Below, piece by piece: positions 1-11,309 of a stretch of 64,000 nt of DNA; position 1 is the stretch's first letter; each line of letters begins with the position of its first letter. The notes beneath the pieces were generated by a model. That model searched no databases. It saw only the letters and a list, made by a program, of their open reading frames with translations, and was not told the origin of the DNA. Location: NCBI GenBank assembly GCA_905116865.2, contig CAJHNH020007734.1:40001-104000 (forward strand), written 5' to 3'. The stretch comes from Candidula unifasciata (lineage: Eukaryota; Mollusca; Gastropoda; Stylommatophora; Geomitridae). The translations under genes were made by a program, and so were the position numbers.

Positions 1-99
1 GTATCAAACGCGACATAAAGAGGATATAGCTAATAAGTAAATGAGCGTCAGATACCACACGATCTACGTTAAGCGTTTGAGAACACATGCAATACTTAC

Positions 100-278
100 G
101 GTTCAGTTGTCTTCCCTTGTAAACTTTTAGTCAGGTCAGCGATGCCACTCTCATCAAGTCTACCCTCATCGCTTCCACTTAGTAAACCAAGAAGTCGCTT
201 GTTGATCTCTGCTGATTCCCTCGGCGCTGATGCGATAGCTACAGTCATCAAAGTAGCAAAGAAACACAAGAACTTCAT
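100..278 (-). CDS. Signal-peptide exon of an unrecognised secreted protein
   Basis: Read on the minus strand, ATG at 278 follows a good splice acceptor directly (tttctacattgcag|ATG), and the frame runs to a strong donor, GTAAGT at 99-94, leaving a phase-2 intron (59 codons plus 2 bases). The first 18 residues, MKFLCFFATLMTVAIASA, have the charge, hydrophobic core and small-residue end of a secretory signal peptide. The following ~41 residues are polar and acidic, contain a dibasic KR at residues 27-28, and have no cysteine. This looks like the start of a secreted protein or peptide precursor, with the mature part in a later exon beyond the left edge. A 5' untranslated exon must lie to the right if the acceptor is real. 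I do not recognise the family, and a chance ORF cannot be excluded. Confidence 0.5.
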
Positions 279-1060
279 CTGCAATGTAGAAATTGTAAAA
301 CATAGGCAACAAACATTGCAGAACAACCTCAAGAAATAATGCAGGAAAAGCCTGTGCATTTAAAAAATGCAGTTAGAACCATACATTGAACAAACAGAAC
401 AAATCCTTTCAATACGGAATAACTTAACATTGCCCTAATATGTTAAAGTACCGAACGCTTAATGTGTTCTATCGAAACCATAAACAGTCAAGTAAATACA
501 GGAGTTAGTTGTGCAGCGTCCATCAAAAGATGTATAACTACTTCAAAATAAAAGCAAAATATTAACTTGATATGTCATGAACCCCTCATGTTGAGGACAT
601 TTTAACTTCTGTTTATTACAGAGCTGTTGCTGGCTTTCGCATCAGATGTTCCAGGACATCCTATTGGCAATGTGAATGTCTTCACATAGCCATAACGTTT
701 ACACAGTTAGAGTGTGATAAGATATGATTTATCATAAACTCAGTCACCCCTAGGTGGTTATACCCATATTTTTGCATAACTTCAAATGCTGAACAAAACA
801 GTTTCTTTCTGGTGTCCAGGGACAATGACAATGCAAGTTTATACTGGTCTTTGATGATGTCTACTTTGAGATAGAGGGATGGAAGCTTGAAATTCCCGAT
901 AAGGACATCTGCTAGCTCACTTTGAATGATGATTTTCAAACTATTTTATCCTTCATTGTTTGACTCAAGATGTTACTACATTATTACAGCTATACCTCGT
1001 TAAAGGCTTTGTTTTCTACCTAGGTTAGTTAGTGGCTATTATTTAGACTTTATACTTGTA
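279..1060. other. Unassigned DNA with one short unrecognised ORF
   Basis: AT-rich sequence, presumably intron or upstream region of the exon at 100-278. An 85-codon minus-strand ORF lies at 682-939, but I see no family motif, splice frame or repeat match to support it. Confidence 0.5.
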
Positions 1061-1282
1061 GTCGGCTCTGTGGATAAGTCGATGCGAACGCTTCGTAATG
1101 CCGGGATGCCAGGTTCGATCCCAGCTGCGGGCCTTGGGCTGGTTTCAAAAGTGGTATAAAAAAAGCCGACCACCCAGAAAGCAATGGCAAACTACTAGAC
1201 GTAACTTTTGCCTAGAAAAACCACACAACCAGGGACTGTTGGGGTTGGTTCTGCAACGTCCTGTAAAGGATACACACCTAAC
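1061..1282 (+). mobile_element. tRNA-derived SINE (SINE-1), near full length
   Basis: The head reads like a tRNA gene 5' half: gtcggctctgtggataagtcg with an A-box-like stretch around 1071-1081, then a canonical B box ggttcgatccc at 1112-1122. A ~160-bp tRNA-unrelated body follows, ending around aaaggatacacac. The same head and body recur in reverse orientation at 36429-36650 and 48082-48309, and the head alone at 34848-34880. That makes it a dispersed family and not a tRNA gene. SINEs are transcribed by pol III from the internal boxes and mobilised by a partner LINE, which cannot be identified here. Confidence 0.85.
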
Positions 1283-1479
1283 CTCCCATACTTGTAACAT
1301 GGGCTTGAGCAGGGTTCTCAAGCCATACTCCTGAACACACCGTCGTCTATGCCTTATACATGTAATTGTACACGGAACACATTGTTTACTGTAGGTTTCA
1401 ACATGGTATATGCTATATATTTTTTTTTATTTGGTATTTTTTTTTTTTACGTCACTGGCGCATCGCAAATGATGCTAGA

Positions 1480-4400
1480 TATGTGTGCCCCCAGGGTCCA
1501 TCAAAAGAGGGAAATTGAAATTATGGACCCAATCAATTAGATACTAAGGGTGACGACCTTTCTAGCCCCGTACTGAGATTTTCGCCCAGCTGCCGGGTTG
1601 GCTCTGTACATGTGGAAAGAGCTTCACGGGGTTGCATGGTGTGAGAACTCATGCCAGAAGGATGGAATGCGAGGGTGCTGTACACAGTAAACGCCGTCGC
1701 AAAACCACTACTCCTGGGGTAGTTTCTGAGTCGTTAGGGAACGACGGGCATGGTATACCCCACTCGCCCGGAGAGGCCCATGACGTTGACTCCGGAGGCA
1801 AACTTTTGATCATTCCTGAAGAAGTGCGTTCAAAGATCAGGTTCCCACCTGCGAGCGATAAGATGTCGTGGTGTAAGTTGGAAGGTACACTATGTGAGAA
1901 ACTAAATGATGATTTAAAAACAGAAGTCGTTAGGTGATAAGCTTATAAGGTTAGGTAATGTAATATACGAGCACTGTTCCAACGAGTTCGGGACAATCAA
2001 AAAGACGCCCGCCGGGCTTCAAGCAGAATACGAGCAGGAGACGAAGGGATATTCAGAAGTGGCTGGCAGACAAGAACGGGAGGGGCTACACGATGTCTGG
2101 TTGCACCTGAGAAACAGACACAGTGCCCTCTGTCGCGCAGAGCGTTTTTGTACTTCTACTTCTTTCTATGAGTGCCGTTCACAATACTTTCTATTACTTG
2201 ATTAATTTTGTAATAACAGACGGAGAACCAAAAGGGAGCGAGAGAAATTCTTTAGGGACCCGTTCCAGTTTGCCCGAGGTCTATTCGAGCAACCTAAGTC
2301 TGGGACTCTGGTTGCTAGTAAAGAGGAGCTTGAGTCATTTTTACGCAAAATGTACTCTGACAAGAACAGGAATGAGCCTCTTGATGACAATCCAGAGAAC
2401 CTTAGCGGCCCCAGGCAGTCTGAGTTGCCGAAAGTATCATTTAAAGTGATACCTCCCTCTTGGTTTGAGGTCGAAGAAGTTGTGAGGAGAGCTAGCGGCA
2501 TGTCCGCCCCAAGTCCGAATGTTGTTCCGTACGTCCTGTACAAGCGTTGTCCGAAAGTCCTACGAATGCTTCACCGCTTATTGAGGTTTAGCGGGAAGCC
2601 GAAAGCACAAATGTCCGGAGTGGCAACGGGCCAACGGGGTCTATATTCCCAAAGAGCAAGACTCGAATAGTCTTTACCAATTCAGGCCTATCTTGATGTT
2701 AAATGTTTAGGGCAAAAAAATCTTCTCGGTTATGGCTCGTGGGCTCACACAGTAAATGATGGCGAACAAGTGCATCGATATGAGTGTTCAGAAAGGTGGA
2801 ATCCTGGGCGTCCCTGTGTGCCTTAAACACGCGACCATGATATGGTAGTCTATCCAGAGGGCCAAGCATGAGAGAACCCAGTTGCACGTAATATGGCTGT
2901 TCCCCATAAGCTACTGTGGCAGGCCCTTCGCATGTTTCACGTACTGACACAGATCAGCGAATTCATCGAGCAATATTTCTCTAAGTTCGCTTTGCGCTTC
3001 TCTACCTCGACGTTTACTACGAGATTGACTGAGCTCCAAGTTAGGATAGCTATGCGGTGTACGATCTCGCTAAAACTGATCGTTATGTCTATGCAGGTCA
3101 TGTTAGACGGGGCGGCCTGCTTCGGACAGGGCCTTCAGATTGGGGACCACTGGATGCCGCCACTACGTTATTTATGGATGACACAACTATAATCACGGGA
3201 AGTGAGGAATCTGCTCAAACGATTCTGAAAAGATTGGCTGAGGTGGTCTAATGGAGCGGTATGCAATTCAAACCGCAGAAGTCTCCCATGTATGTTGATT
3301 CTAAAGATCGTCCAGCCGCTGCTCATCTACGAAGTGACGATGACTGCAGTGAAGATGATAGATCGCAATATCAACACAGCCATGAGGAAATGGTTGGGAG
3401 CACCGCCTTGTCTGACTGGTGTGTCTCTGTAGTGTAAACAGGCTAAGCTAGTACTCTAGTTCAAATAAAAAACCGAAGAGTTTAAAGTCGGCAAAGTAAG
3501 ACTCGCCATGCGTGAGTCTTCAGACCCAAGTGTCACCGCTGTCCAGCCCGCTTCAAAGACAGGCATGAAGTGGAAGGTCCTAGATGCGATCGAATCTGCT
3601 CAGAATGCACTAAAATTAAGGGAGGTCATGGGTTTCACTCGAACCGACCATCGAGGCCTAGGGCACGGGATAGTCAGTTGGTGATCCAAAGCCACAGCCA
3701 AAGAGCGCCGAGGCATGGTAATACAGCAAATCAGAGAAAACTAAAACGAGATGAGGGTGCAGAAAGCAGGCCAACAGTCGCAGCAAGGTCAGTAGATCAG
3801 CTTAGAGAGCGCTTTGGCACGAGTACTCACATGGGGTGAGATCTGGCGAGTGGCCTGGCTGCGACTGAGTTTTATCGTTCGGTCTGCCTACGATGTATTA
3901 ACATCCGGTGTCAACATGACAAAGTGGAGTGCGGCTAACGACCTGACATGCCCGCTATGCAAAGATAAACAGGCTCTTGAGCATGTACTGTCCGCGTGCA
4001 GGAAAGTCCTAGGTCAAGGCAAGTTACTTGGCGCCACAACAAGGTGCTGAAAGAGTTAGCGGCTGTTGTGGACCAAGCTAGGACGAGGGCCAATGCGAGG
4101 GCTAGTCCTACCGTCGTCCCCGTGCGCTTCCTTAAGTTTATAAAGGTAAATTCAACAAAGTTTTTATCGATGCTTGACTGTGCGAGCGACTGGTTACTGG
4201 CGGTTGTCCTGCCTGCACATGAAAAGTATCCTGAGTTAATCCGGAAGACTGGCCTGCGACCCGACATAGTTCTCCACTCTGCGGAGAAATGTCAGCTCAT
4301 TCTGATTGAACTGACCATGCCGTGAGTCGCAAATTTACGAAAGCCATATGTACAACCTCGAGAAGTACTGTGATTTAGCGGCTAGTCTGAGGAAAGACGA

Positions 4401-5035
4401 AGCGTACACATTAAAAATCTTCGCCGTCGAGGTAGGCGCAAGAGGTCTCGTTTCCACTTCCCTTTACAATGGGATTAAACAACTAGGCTTGCGAGAAAAT
4501 GAACGCAAACGAACACTAAAACAATTGGGTGAGTTTGCTAAGAGGGCCTCGAGCTGGCTCTGGACACAACAGAGCGTCGTGGGGGATTGGCTTCGGTGAG
4601 CTGGTCCGGGTGTCTAGTAGAAAAAAAAATTATCTTATTCCTTAAAGTATATCATGTCTAAATTGTCTGCCGGTGCCCCTCTAGCACCTGTCAACAAAGA
4701 CCAACATGTGTCCGGTAAACCAAACGTTGGCTTGTCACTTGGTCGTCCAGGTAGACAGACTGCTTTAATTATTCTACCGAGACGTCTTCATATCTCACAG
4801 TACCTTTTGCAAAGTCACCAATTCGTCTTGTCCCTGTCCGAAACATCCGGTAATACGTGCAGCAGGAGTAACCAATCCTGAGCCTCACGAACTCAGGTGG
4901 GCCCACTCTGAAAATGTCTAGGAGCTCGTCGGCCAAAACATTTGTCGATAAGAGATTACTTCTACTGATGATTGGTAGACTCCTGCTGTCAACGCTACCC
5001 TGTTGAGTTTCTTCTTATTCTTATTGTACCCATTT
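1480..5035 (+). mobile_element. R2-like non-LTR retrotransposon, decayed copy 1
   Basis: Colinear with the intact copy at 49.8-53.7 kb from the 5' leader (tgtgcccccaggg at about 1481) to the 3' UTR (the ctggtccgggt motif at ~4600 through ~5035). The zinc-finger region (~1605-1675), RT region (~2480-3250), CCHC knuckle (~3950-4005) and endonuclease region (~4250-4400) are all recognisable but broken by stops and frameshifts. Compared with copy 2, about 230 bp is missing near 3280 (copy 2 positions ~51631-51862), and a 60-bp stretch is gained at 2153-2212. Both ends being retained shows this was a full-length insertion and not 5' truncated. It lies just downstream of a SINE-1 copy. Confidence 0.85.
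2153..2212. mobile_element. 53-bp mini-insertion with 7-bp target duplication
   Basis: In copy 1 the sequence corresponding to copy 2 around 50530 is split by 60 extra bases. The direct repeat ttttgta stands at 2146-2152 and again at 2206-2212. The inserted core (ttctacttctttctat then g-agtgcc) closely matches 13651-13686, just left of the Helitron 5' end. It has no coding capacity, and its class is unknown. Confidence 0.55.
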
Positions 5036-5285
5036 TAGGCTGGGTGGACTGGGAGCAAAATTCTACCGCATTTTTTGAATCACCCTGTGCGAATTTGCAT
5101 TTAACACCTGATGACCGACACGCGACCGTATTTTCAAACAAAAATGTGACTACTAATTGTGAATTACGTTTGTAATTACCGTTCTTAGTCAACACAGAAC
5201 AGATTCTAAATTGAATACAAAGACAGCAGCACAAATGGATTTCCTGCATATAAAATAAACTGTGTACCCCATTTCATAGAAGACA
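5036..5285. other. Unassigned DNA
   Basis: Flank of R2-like copy 1. I see no repeat match or coding signal. Confidence 0.4.
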
Positions 5286-5305
5286 CACACACACATACAC
5301 ACAAA

Positions 5306-5337
<32 letters not shown>
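5286..5337. repeat. (AC)n microsatellite
   Basis: About 50 bp of nearly pure AC dinucleotide with two early interruptions (cat, ctc). Confidence 0.95.
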
Positions 5338-5338
<1 letters not shown>

Positions 5339-5553
5339 GTAGAGAAGGATGCAGAGCCCAAGTTAAACAGAGAGCTAGATTTAGAGATGACATCAAACTC
5401 TGCAACATCACGATGGGTCTATTTTCGAGGCAGCAAGAAGAGCACATCCAAAGGGGTAAAAGAGGAAGTGAGTAATGATGATTATAAAAATATTGATGAT
5501 GATGATAATAATAATATGATTTGAACAAAGAAGACACAAACAATCAATTCTAC

Positions 5554-5910
5554 ATTTGAGCTGAGTTTAGTTGAGTCAAGAATTAACATCACAACTCGGG
5601 GCAATCCCATGCATGTTCCGTCCTCATCTTCAGCAGCCAGCGCAGAGTTCCAGTACTGACCGGTACGGTCACAATCTGGTTAAAAGTCCGTCTGGCCTTT
5701 CTTCTGAGTGTAGTGAGCCGTCCAGACCCTCTGGTTACAACCAGGTGCCTCATTCTCTTCAGGCCATAATAGTCTTCTTTCTCTCCTGATTCCGTTGCTT
5801 GTTCTCAAAGGACCTTGACCACATCTACCTAGTCATGTATCAATTCACAACCTAGTGATGCAGATGGGGAATTGATACATGACAAGGCAGATGTGTTCAA
5901 AGCTTTTTGG
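5554..5910 (-). mobile_element. I-like LINE (family A) 3' fragment with inverted end
   Basis: The 3' terminal part of family A in minus orientation, matching 41912-42170 (ttgagtcaagaattaacatc, then the antisense of the VTRGSGR-type region). At its far end the sequence folds back: 5806-5846 is repeated in inverse orientation at 5869-5910, sharing catgtatcaattc and its complement. This is the pattern expected from twin-primed (5'-inverted) LINE integration. The copy is truncated and non-coding. Confidence 0.75.
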
Positions 5911-7210
5911 CCACAAGCACACACAAACTAATGGGTGCAGCATAACATCAGTGACACTAGACACCTAATAATACCTGCTAGTGATCTTGTTATCAATTAT
6001 AATTAAAAAAAAATGACACATAAAATCCTAATTGTTCCAAAACTGTAACTTTCCATTATCAGTGTGCCGGATCCAATGAGCATTTATATTGTACTTTGTT
6101 ATTATTTTGTGTATACAGTTGGTGTACGTACATATTATTCTTACTGCTTATTTGTGTAGGTAATTATTATTTTGAAAGAAAGTCATGTTTACCGATTGTT
6201 TGCTTAACTGTAAATTGTAAACTGGTTAAAGGTGTTTTGCTGATTGGCTAGTTTAGTCGACAGGAACTGTGCAGGTTATAAATAAAATGCAAGATTACAA
6301 CAAAACAAACCATGCAACATACATTACTCAGTTTAACATGTTGCAGATTTGTTAAGGCATGCACATGATGAACTATATAAATACCCAATAGTTACAATGC
6401 AAGATTTACCTTTTGTAAATTGCACAATAATTAACAGCTGCTCCAAGATGGCCTGTTAGGACATTAAAAATGTGCCTGCAGTTGGAGCTTTTATATCATG
6501 CGTGTTTGATTTTAGCATCTGATGTTTGCACTGCCTGCTACCTTTCAGTGACCATGCGCATAATTTGTCATAAATTATTCTGATAAGCCAGAAGATTGTC
6601 TTCCATTGACAGTATGACATTTTAATGAAAACTTGTATATGACCACATGTATGTTGTAGTTGAAGGTATAAAATTCAAATCATGCTAACGACATTTGTTA
6701 TTGTAGGTTGACTGATGATTATCGTACACTTACATATATAGTATTACAGTTTCCTGGCTAAATCAGTCTGATTTAACACTACTTTACATGGCAGGCATCA
6801 CAGTGGCGCCCTTTTGTTATTGAAAATACGATTAATCATTATTTGTTAAGCAGTGCGTTGTAAATATTCTCTCCATGATAATCGATAGATGTTTTTTTAG
6901 GTTCACTTCAGGTGTTCACTGGTCTTAGCACATACATGTTTACAAGAAATATACATATTGACTACATATTTTTTTTTAAAGGTAGTATTTTGTTCACAAA
7001 TCAACTCACAGTTTGTCTCTCCGAATAGAAGAGACTTTGACACTTGTACATCTTGCAATTGGCATAGCATGTGCGACACCTTTCTTTCGATTAAGGCTGG
7101 GGAGGGTGGGTGGGAGTGAGGCACATGTGAGACATTTTTTTTTTTAGTTCTTGCTCGAAAGTATTGATACATTTGTCCTATTAATTACATAATTAAAATA
7201 AAAGAACCTG
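5911..7210. other. Unassigned AT-rich DNA
   Basis: No supported gene. The only ORF of note is under 90 codons and matches nothing I recognise. T-runs occur near 6890 and 7135. Confidence 0.5.
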
Positions 7211-7214
7211 CTTA

Positions 7215-7330
7215 CGCCTCGGGTGCTTATAGTGTCAGATCTACATTTGTGTAGACGAATCGGCACAGATGAATGTTGTGATCAGCATTACCCCAGCAGC
7301 TTTGACTCCCCACTAAGACACACAGAGAGG
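7215..7330 (-). mobile_element. SINE-core fragment (degenerate)
   Basis: The stretch gatcagcattaccccagcag at ~7279 is the reverse complement of the core shared by the elements at 33205, 58091 and 63128 (sense form: ctgg-gtaatgctgaccacat). The rest is too decayed to place a head. A small relic on the minus strand. Confidence 0.45.
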
Positions 7331-7489
7331 GATCGAGATCTATTCATGTCAATCAATGCTGTGAAGACGATGCCCGATTTCTTTAGTGATGATGTGAGCG
7401 TATTGTTTTCTTTTAAACAAACGGAAATATTAACTACTTTATCGGCATGTGAATGTTAAATATTGAAGTAAGAATCAGCATTATAGCAT

Positions 7490-7690
7490 TTGGGACATTG
7501 CAGTTAGCGTTTCTTCCCCGTCTTCAGCAACACGATACAATTCTGATGGCACAAGTAACCATCTTATTGTGTATCCACCGATCTAGCCCTTCCTTTAAGT
7601 ATTGAATGTTGGCCTGACCCCCTGGTCACTCCTCGCAGCACCATTCTCCTCAGACCGAGATGATCTATGTGTGCCCTCGCACTCTCTATT
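7490..7690 (-). mobile_element. I-like LINE (family A) 3' fragment
   Basis: Minus-strand frame contains RGVTRGSGQ, the conserved near-terminal peptide of the family A polyprotein (VTRGSGRRE in the copy at 41.9 kb). The adjacent cttcccc-gtcttcagcaa is the family's 3' end. Short and decayed. Confidence 0.6.
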
Positions 7691-9680
7691 GCGCATGTAT
7701 TATTTCTGATCGCGTGTGTATAGAAACTGTAACTGTGGGTTACCATGACTGGTAATACCGAACTAGTGACGTGTTTGTAAGATTATATCAGAGCTGCATA
7801 CATTTGTGTTTGAATCGTGTATCCGGTAGGACTCAATCAAATAATATTACTACATTTGGTAAGCACTGCCCTGACGCATGCGGCAATAGTAATTTGCAGA
7901 GCAGTATCATACACGTTGTAGGTACTAGGTCGAATCTTTGACAAGCAAATGCGGGAATGTGTAACCTGGAACAAAAGCATTGTGAAGTAGTCCTTCTTTG
8001 ACAATTTGGTGTCAAAAGGATGATGTAAGAATTACATTCGATCACAAGTATTTTATAAATAGGTTACGATATATATATTCACTCTCAGGTAAGAGATTTT
8101 CTAGGTCTATGCAGGCCAAATTTATTGGCAGAACAACCGCCATGTTAACGGAAGAATGTTTCCGATTTAGGGGTTTTGAGAATTTGAGCTGACCGCCCCA
8201 TTCTTGACACGGTTTCCAGAGCTAGCGGGCAACGTGACTCCTTGTGTGTCTAACTGTTATATCTCCTTGTGGAAAGTAACAGATCTACCCAGGAACTTCC
8301 ATAGAGTATGGGTGAGTATGTATAATTTACTTAAATAAAGATGCTTTGCCATGCTGCTGACAATGAGGAGTGTACAGTCATGGGACATAAACCAAAATAG
8401 GCAATCGACCGCTTAAACGGTGGGAAAGGGCCAAACATATTGTTTCACCTACATGCTGTTGAAGTATAGCCATGGAACTCCTGGCGGCATCACCAGTCAG
8501 TTTGAGTGGAATGTCTCTGGGAGTTAACATAATGGGGTCATGTTGTATATATGTTTACACCATTTAAATGGAGTAGAAACGGGCAGATCAGGATTGACCT
8601 TATCAGTTAGTTACCGGGTGGTGGGGGGGGGGGTGGTTCTCGCGGTATTCACATATCGTGTATGACGTCACGTATGGGGGCTTTGTATGTAAACAAAGCA
8701 ATCGCTTCGAAAACTGCGCCAACGTTATGTTATGTTTCTAATACTGTCACACCTTCCATACATATACATTCTTCTATTCGTGGTATACTTGCATAAGTAT
8801 ATTTACCCTATCATGGAAAGGAAATTGTTAATCCTTCCGTTGTTCGGCAAATGCAAACTATCGCTGTCACTAGGGAGAAGCAATAGACAGAACATAGTTT
8901 TTTTTTTTTTATTTCTCACCTCACTAATAGTGACCCTGCAAATATAGACCTGATAGGTCCATAAAAGCCTAGCACAGACATTAGAGCTAATAACTTAAAA
9001 GAATGTGGATGGGTGGTGAACAGGGTACAGTGTTTGGTGTTTTGCTAACTCTGGTTTCCCTCTTTGTCACAGGATGGTACTGAAGTACTGACCTCTCTGG
9101 AGTAAAAGTCAACAACCGTTGTCCACAAATGCGTCACGTGGGACCAATATACAGCAGGTATTGAGAAGAATCCTAAGTGAGCACCTCACTCATGTCTATG
9201 CTACATTAACTAGTCTACAAGTGACTGATCATCGGTAAGTGGTTACTTGATGTTCATCATCAGCTAGTGTCCCTAACCCAGAAACTTTGTATATGCTGCC
9301 AACAATAGCCACTACCTAGAGGGTAGAAGAACTATAGTGAACATATAAACGGAAACCTTCTTCCTTATGTGTATCGTTAGGTGCTGTCAGCACCATAAAT
9401 ATACTGACTAGATCATAAGTGATCCTGAATCTGCAGAGCTTTAACTATCCTCACTGTCAACTTTGGGAAGATGCTGCACTCCACATTAGCAGGATCTCCT
9501 GGACAGATACGTTGTGTTGGTTATAGATTGCGGTCAACCATAATACTGAGTGCCAGTAACCAGGGTCTATAGTTAATCAGTTTTGCAGTGATGCCTACGA
9601 AGAATACTTGACCCTAAGTGACAGGACAAAATCACAAACACTGAGGCACTGGAAGGAGCAGATACTACAACAGACTTTTC
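7691..9680. other. Unassigned DNA
   Basis: No gene, known repeat family or RNA recognised across about 2 kb. A poly-G run sits at ~8619-8633. The short ORFs have no motif support. Confidence 0.5.
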
Positions 9681-9689
9681 TATGCTCAG

Positions 9690-10055
9690 TCTACGAATGC
9701 GCAGGTGTCTGGGTCATACCCAGAGAATGGAGGATGGTAGAATATGTCGAGGCTGACCTCTACTATGGTATAAAGATGTGTGCAAGCGGGACATGAATGA
9801 TACAGGTATTGAGGTAGACACATGGGTACAGAATGCCATGAACCGTGTTGTGTGAAAAGGGCATATTAGGAAGGGAATAATAGTGAAGAAAGAAACGTTT
9901 GCAGAAAGGATGAGAGTTGAGCGTCTAAAAGGAAACGAATTAAACACACATGTTGACAACAATGGTCCTGAAATCCCATGCTATCATTGTGGAAGACTTT
10001 TCTTGATATGGGCGGGTCTTGCTAGTGACACTCGCCATCGCCATGGGCTGTGAGT
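9690..10055 (+). mobile_element. LINE C-terminal fragment (RTE/craniofacial type, family E)
   Basis: Translating across one frameshift gives the signature tail of this LINE group: RRCLGHTQRMEDGRI, then YKDVCKRDMNDTGI, a W-x6-NR segment, and a terminal C-x2-C zinc-finger-like motif (CYHCGRLF then GL and H-R-H). The order GHxxRM, KDVxKRD, CxxCGRxF matches the end of ORF2 in these endonuclease/reverse-transcriptase elements. Only the 3' end is present, with an internal stop, so it is a dead 5'-truncated copy. RT and endonuclease domains are absent. Confidence 0.7.
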
Positions 10056-11309
10056 ACCATGCCTCCTCATAGCAAAATATAATACAATCGTCTGGAAAGA
10101 CGGAAAGGCACAAATCAATCGGTTGGTGTCTAATCTTTTACAGCTCTTTAAGTTAGCTGAAATGTGTGTGGTTTAGCTATATTTTTTCCTGTACTGTTTT
10201 TTGTTGTTGAATAGTATAGGATTCATAACGAGTCTGAGGGCTTTTAAGAAGTGGGTAAGTTAGACCAAGTTCCACCTAGAAATAATGATAGTTTCAGTAG
10301 TGCAGTAATTTGAGTCGCCTCATTCCTGAAGAAGGTTGGATGTTCATTGGAGCTGCGGAATACCGCCTAGACTATTGCGGGCCAACATCTTAATACATAA
10401 ACTATTTCAGAGTGTCTTTTTAGTTCATTAGGAAACCCCAATAAAGACACGCGACACAGCATCACATGATAGCAAAACAAAACATCAGTTTTACAAAACA
10501 CACAGATTTAAAAAAAAAGAAAACAACCATAAAACCCGTATCTCAATCAAACATAACTGTTTTTTGTTTCTGAACCCAAAAAAAAAAAAAAACACACACA
10601 CTGATGTCTTCCTTGCGACTAAAACCTAAACAAATTTTTTAATGCACATATGGCAGAGCCGATGCTGTAGGAGAAGGAGGTTATTCCATTACTATAGGTA
10701 GTTGTGACTACCTGCTCCCGTGCTCCAACTGAAACATTCAGTGGAAGTTATATCAGAATATGATCGAACCCCTGCTCGTAGACAGGCATACCGCCTTACT
10801 ACCAAGAACAACTTGAGACAGAACTTATGATATGTGGACTTAGAAAGCGTTAATGTGTATATTGTTTACAATTCAGCACGAGAAAGTAGATTTAATTCCG
10901 CAGGTAATGTTTTTACAGGCAATTGTATCTGGCCTAAAAGATATACAGCGAGCAAACCACTGAGCAATGATAACAGATGTGTTTATAACAATTATGGGAA
11001 ATATATGAGGATATTGTTTTAACCACAAGGCGGGATGATTATTTTAAGTGCGGTTGACAAGATACGGAATACCAGACAATGTGATTCGGACTCCCACAGA
11101 CTGTAGAACAAACATTCAGACATATCGTCTCCAACTCAAGTAAAGGTTACATACACTTCATATTTGTAGTTATCTATTGATTATACATAAACAGTCAATT
11201 TCTGTAGCAGTTTTTTCCAGAGTCAGGATAACCATGGAGACTCTAATGACTTTGGAAATTGGGTAAACCCAAATTAAGGTTGTTTGATTTGATTTTGATT
11301 TTATTTGAT
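10056..11309. other. Unassigned DNA
   Basis: A-runs near 10510 and 10578. No supported gene or repeat family. Confidence 0.5.

Noticed and set aside
100..278. Assignment of the signal-peptide exon to a named toxin or neuropeptide family
   Set aside because: No diagnostic residues are present in this exon, so naming it would be a guess.
682..939. 85-codon minus-strand ORF near the signal-peptide exon
   Set aside because: No motif, no clear splice sites, and of a length expected by chance.
1061..1130. Possible functional tRNA gene
   Set aside because: A and B boxes are present, but the same head with the same non-tRNA body is dispersed, and no intact acceptor stem or anticodon arm is evident.
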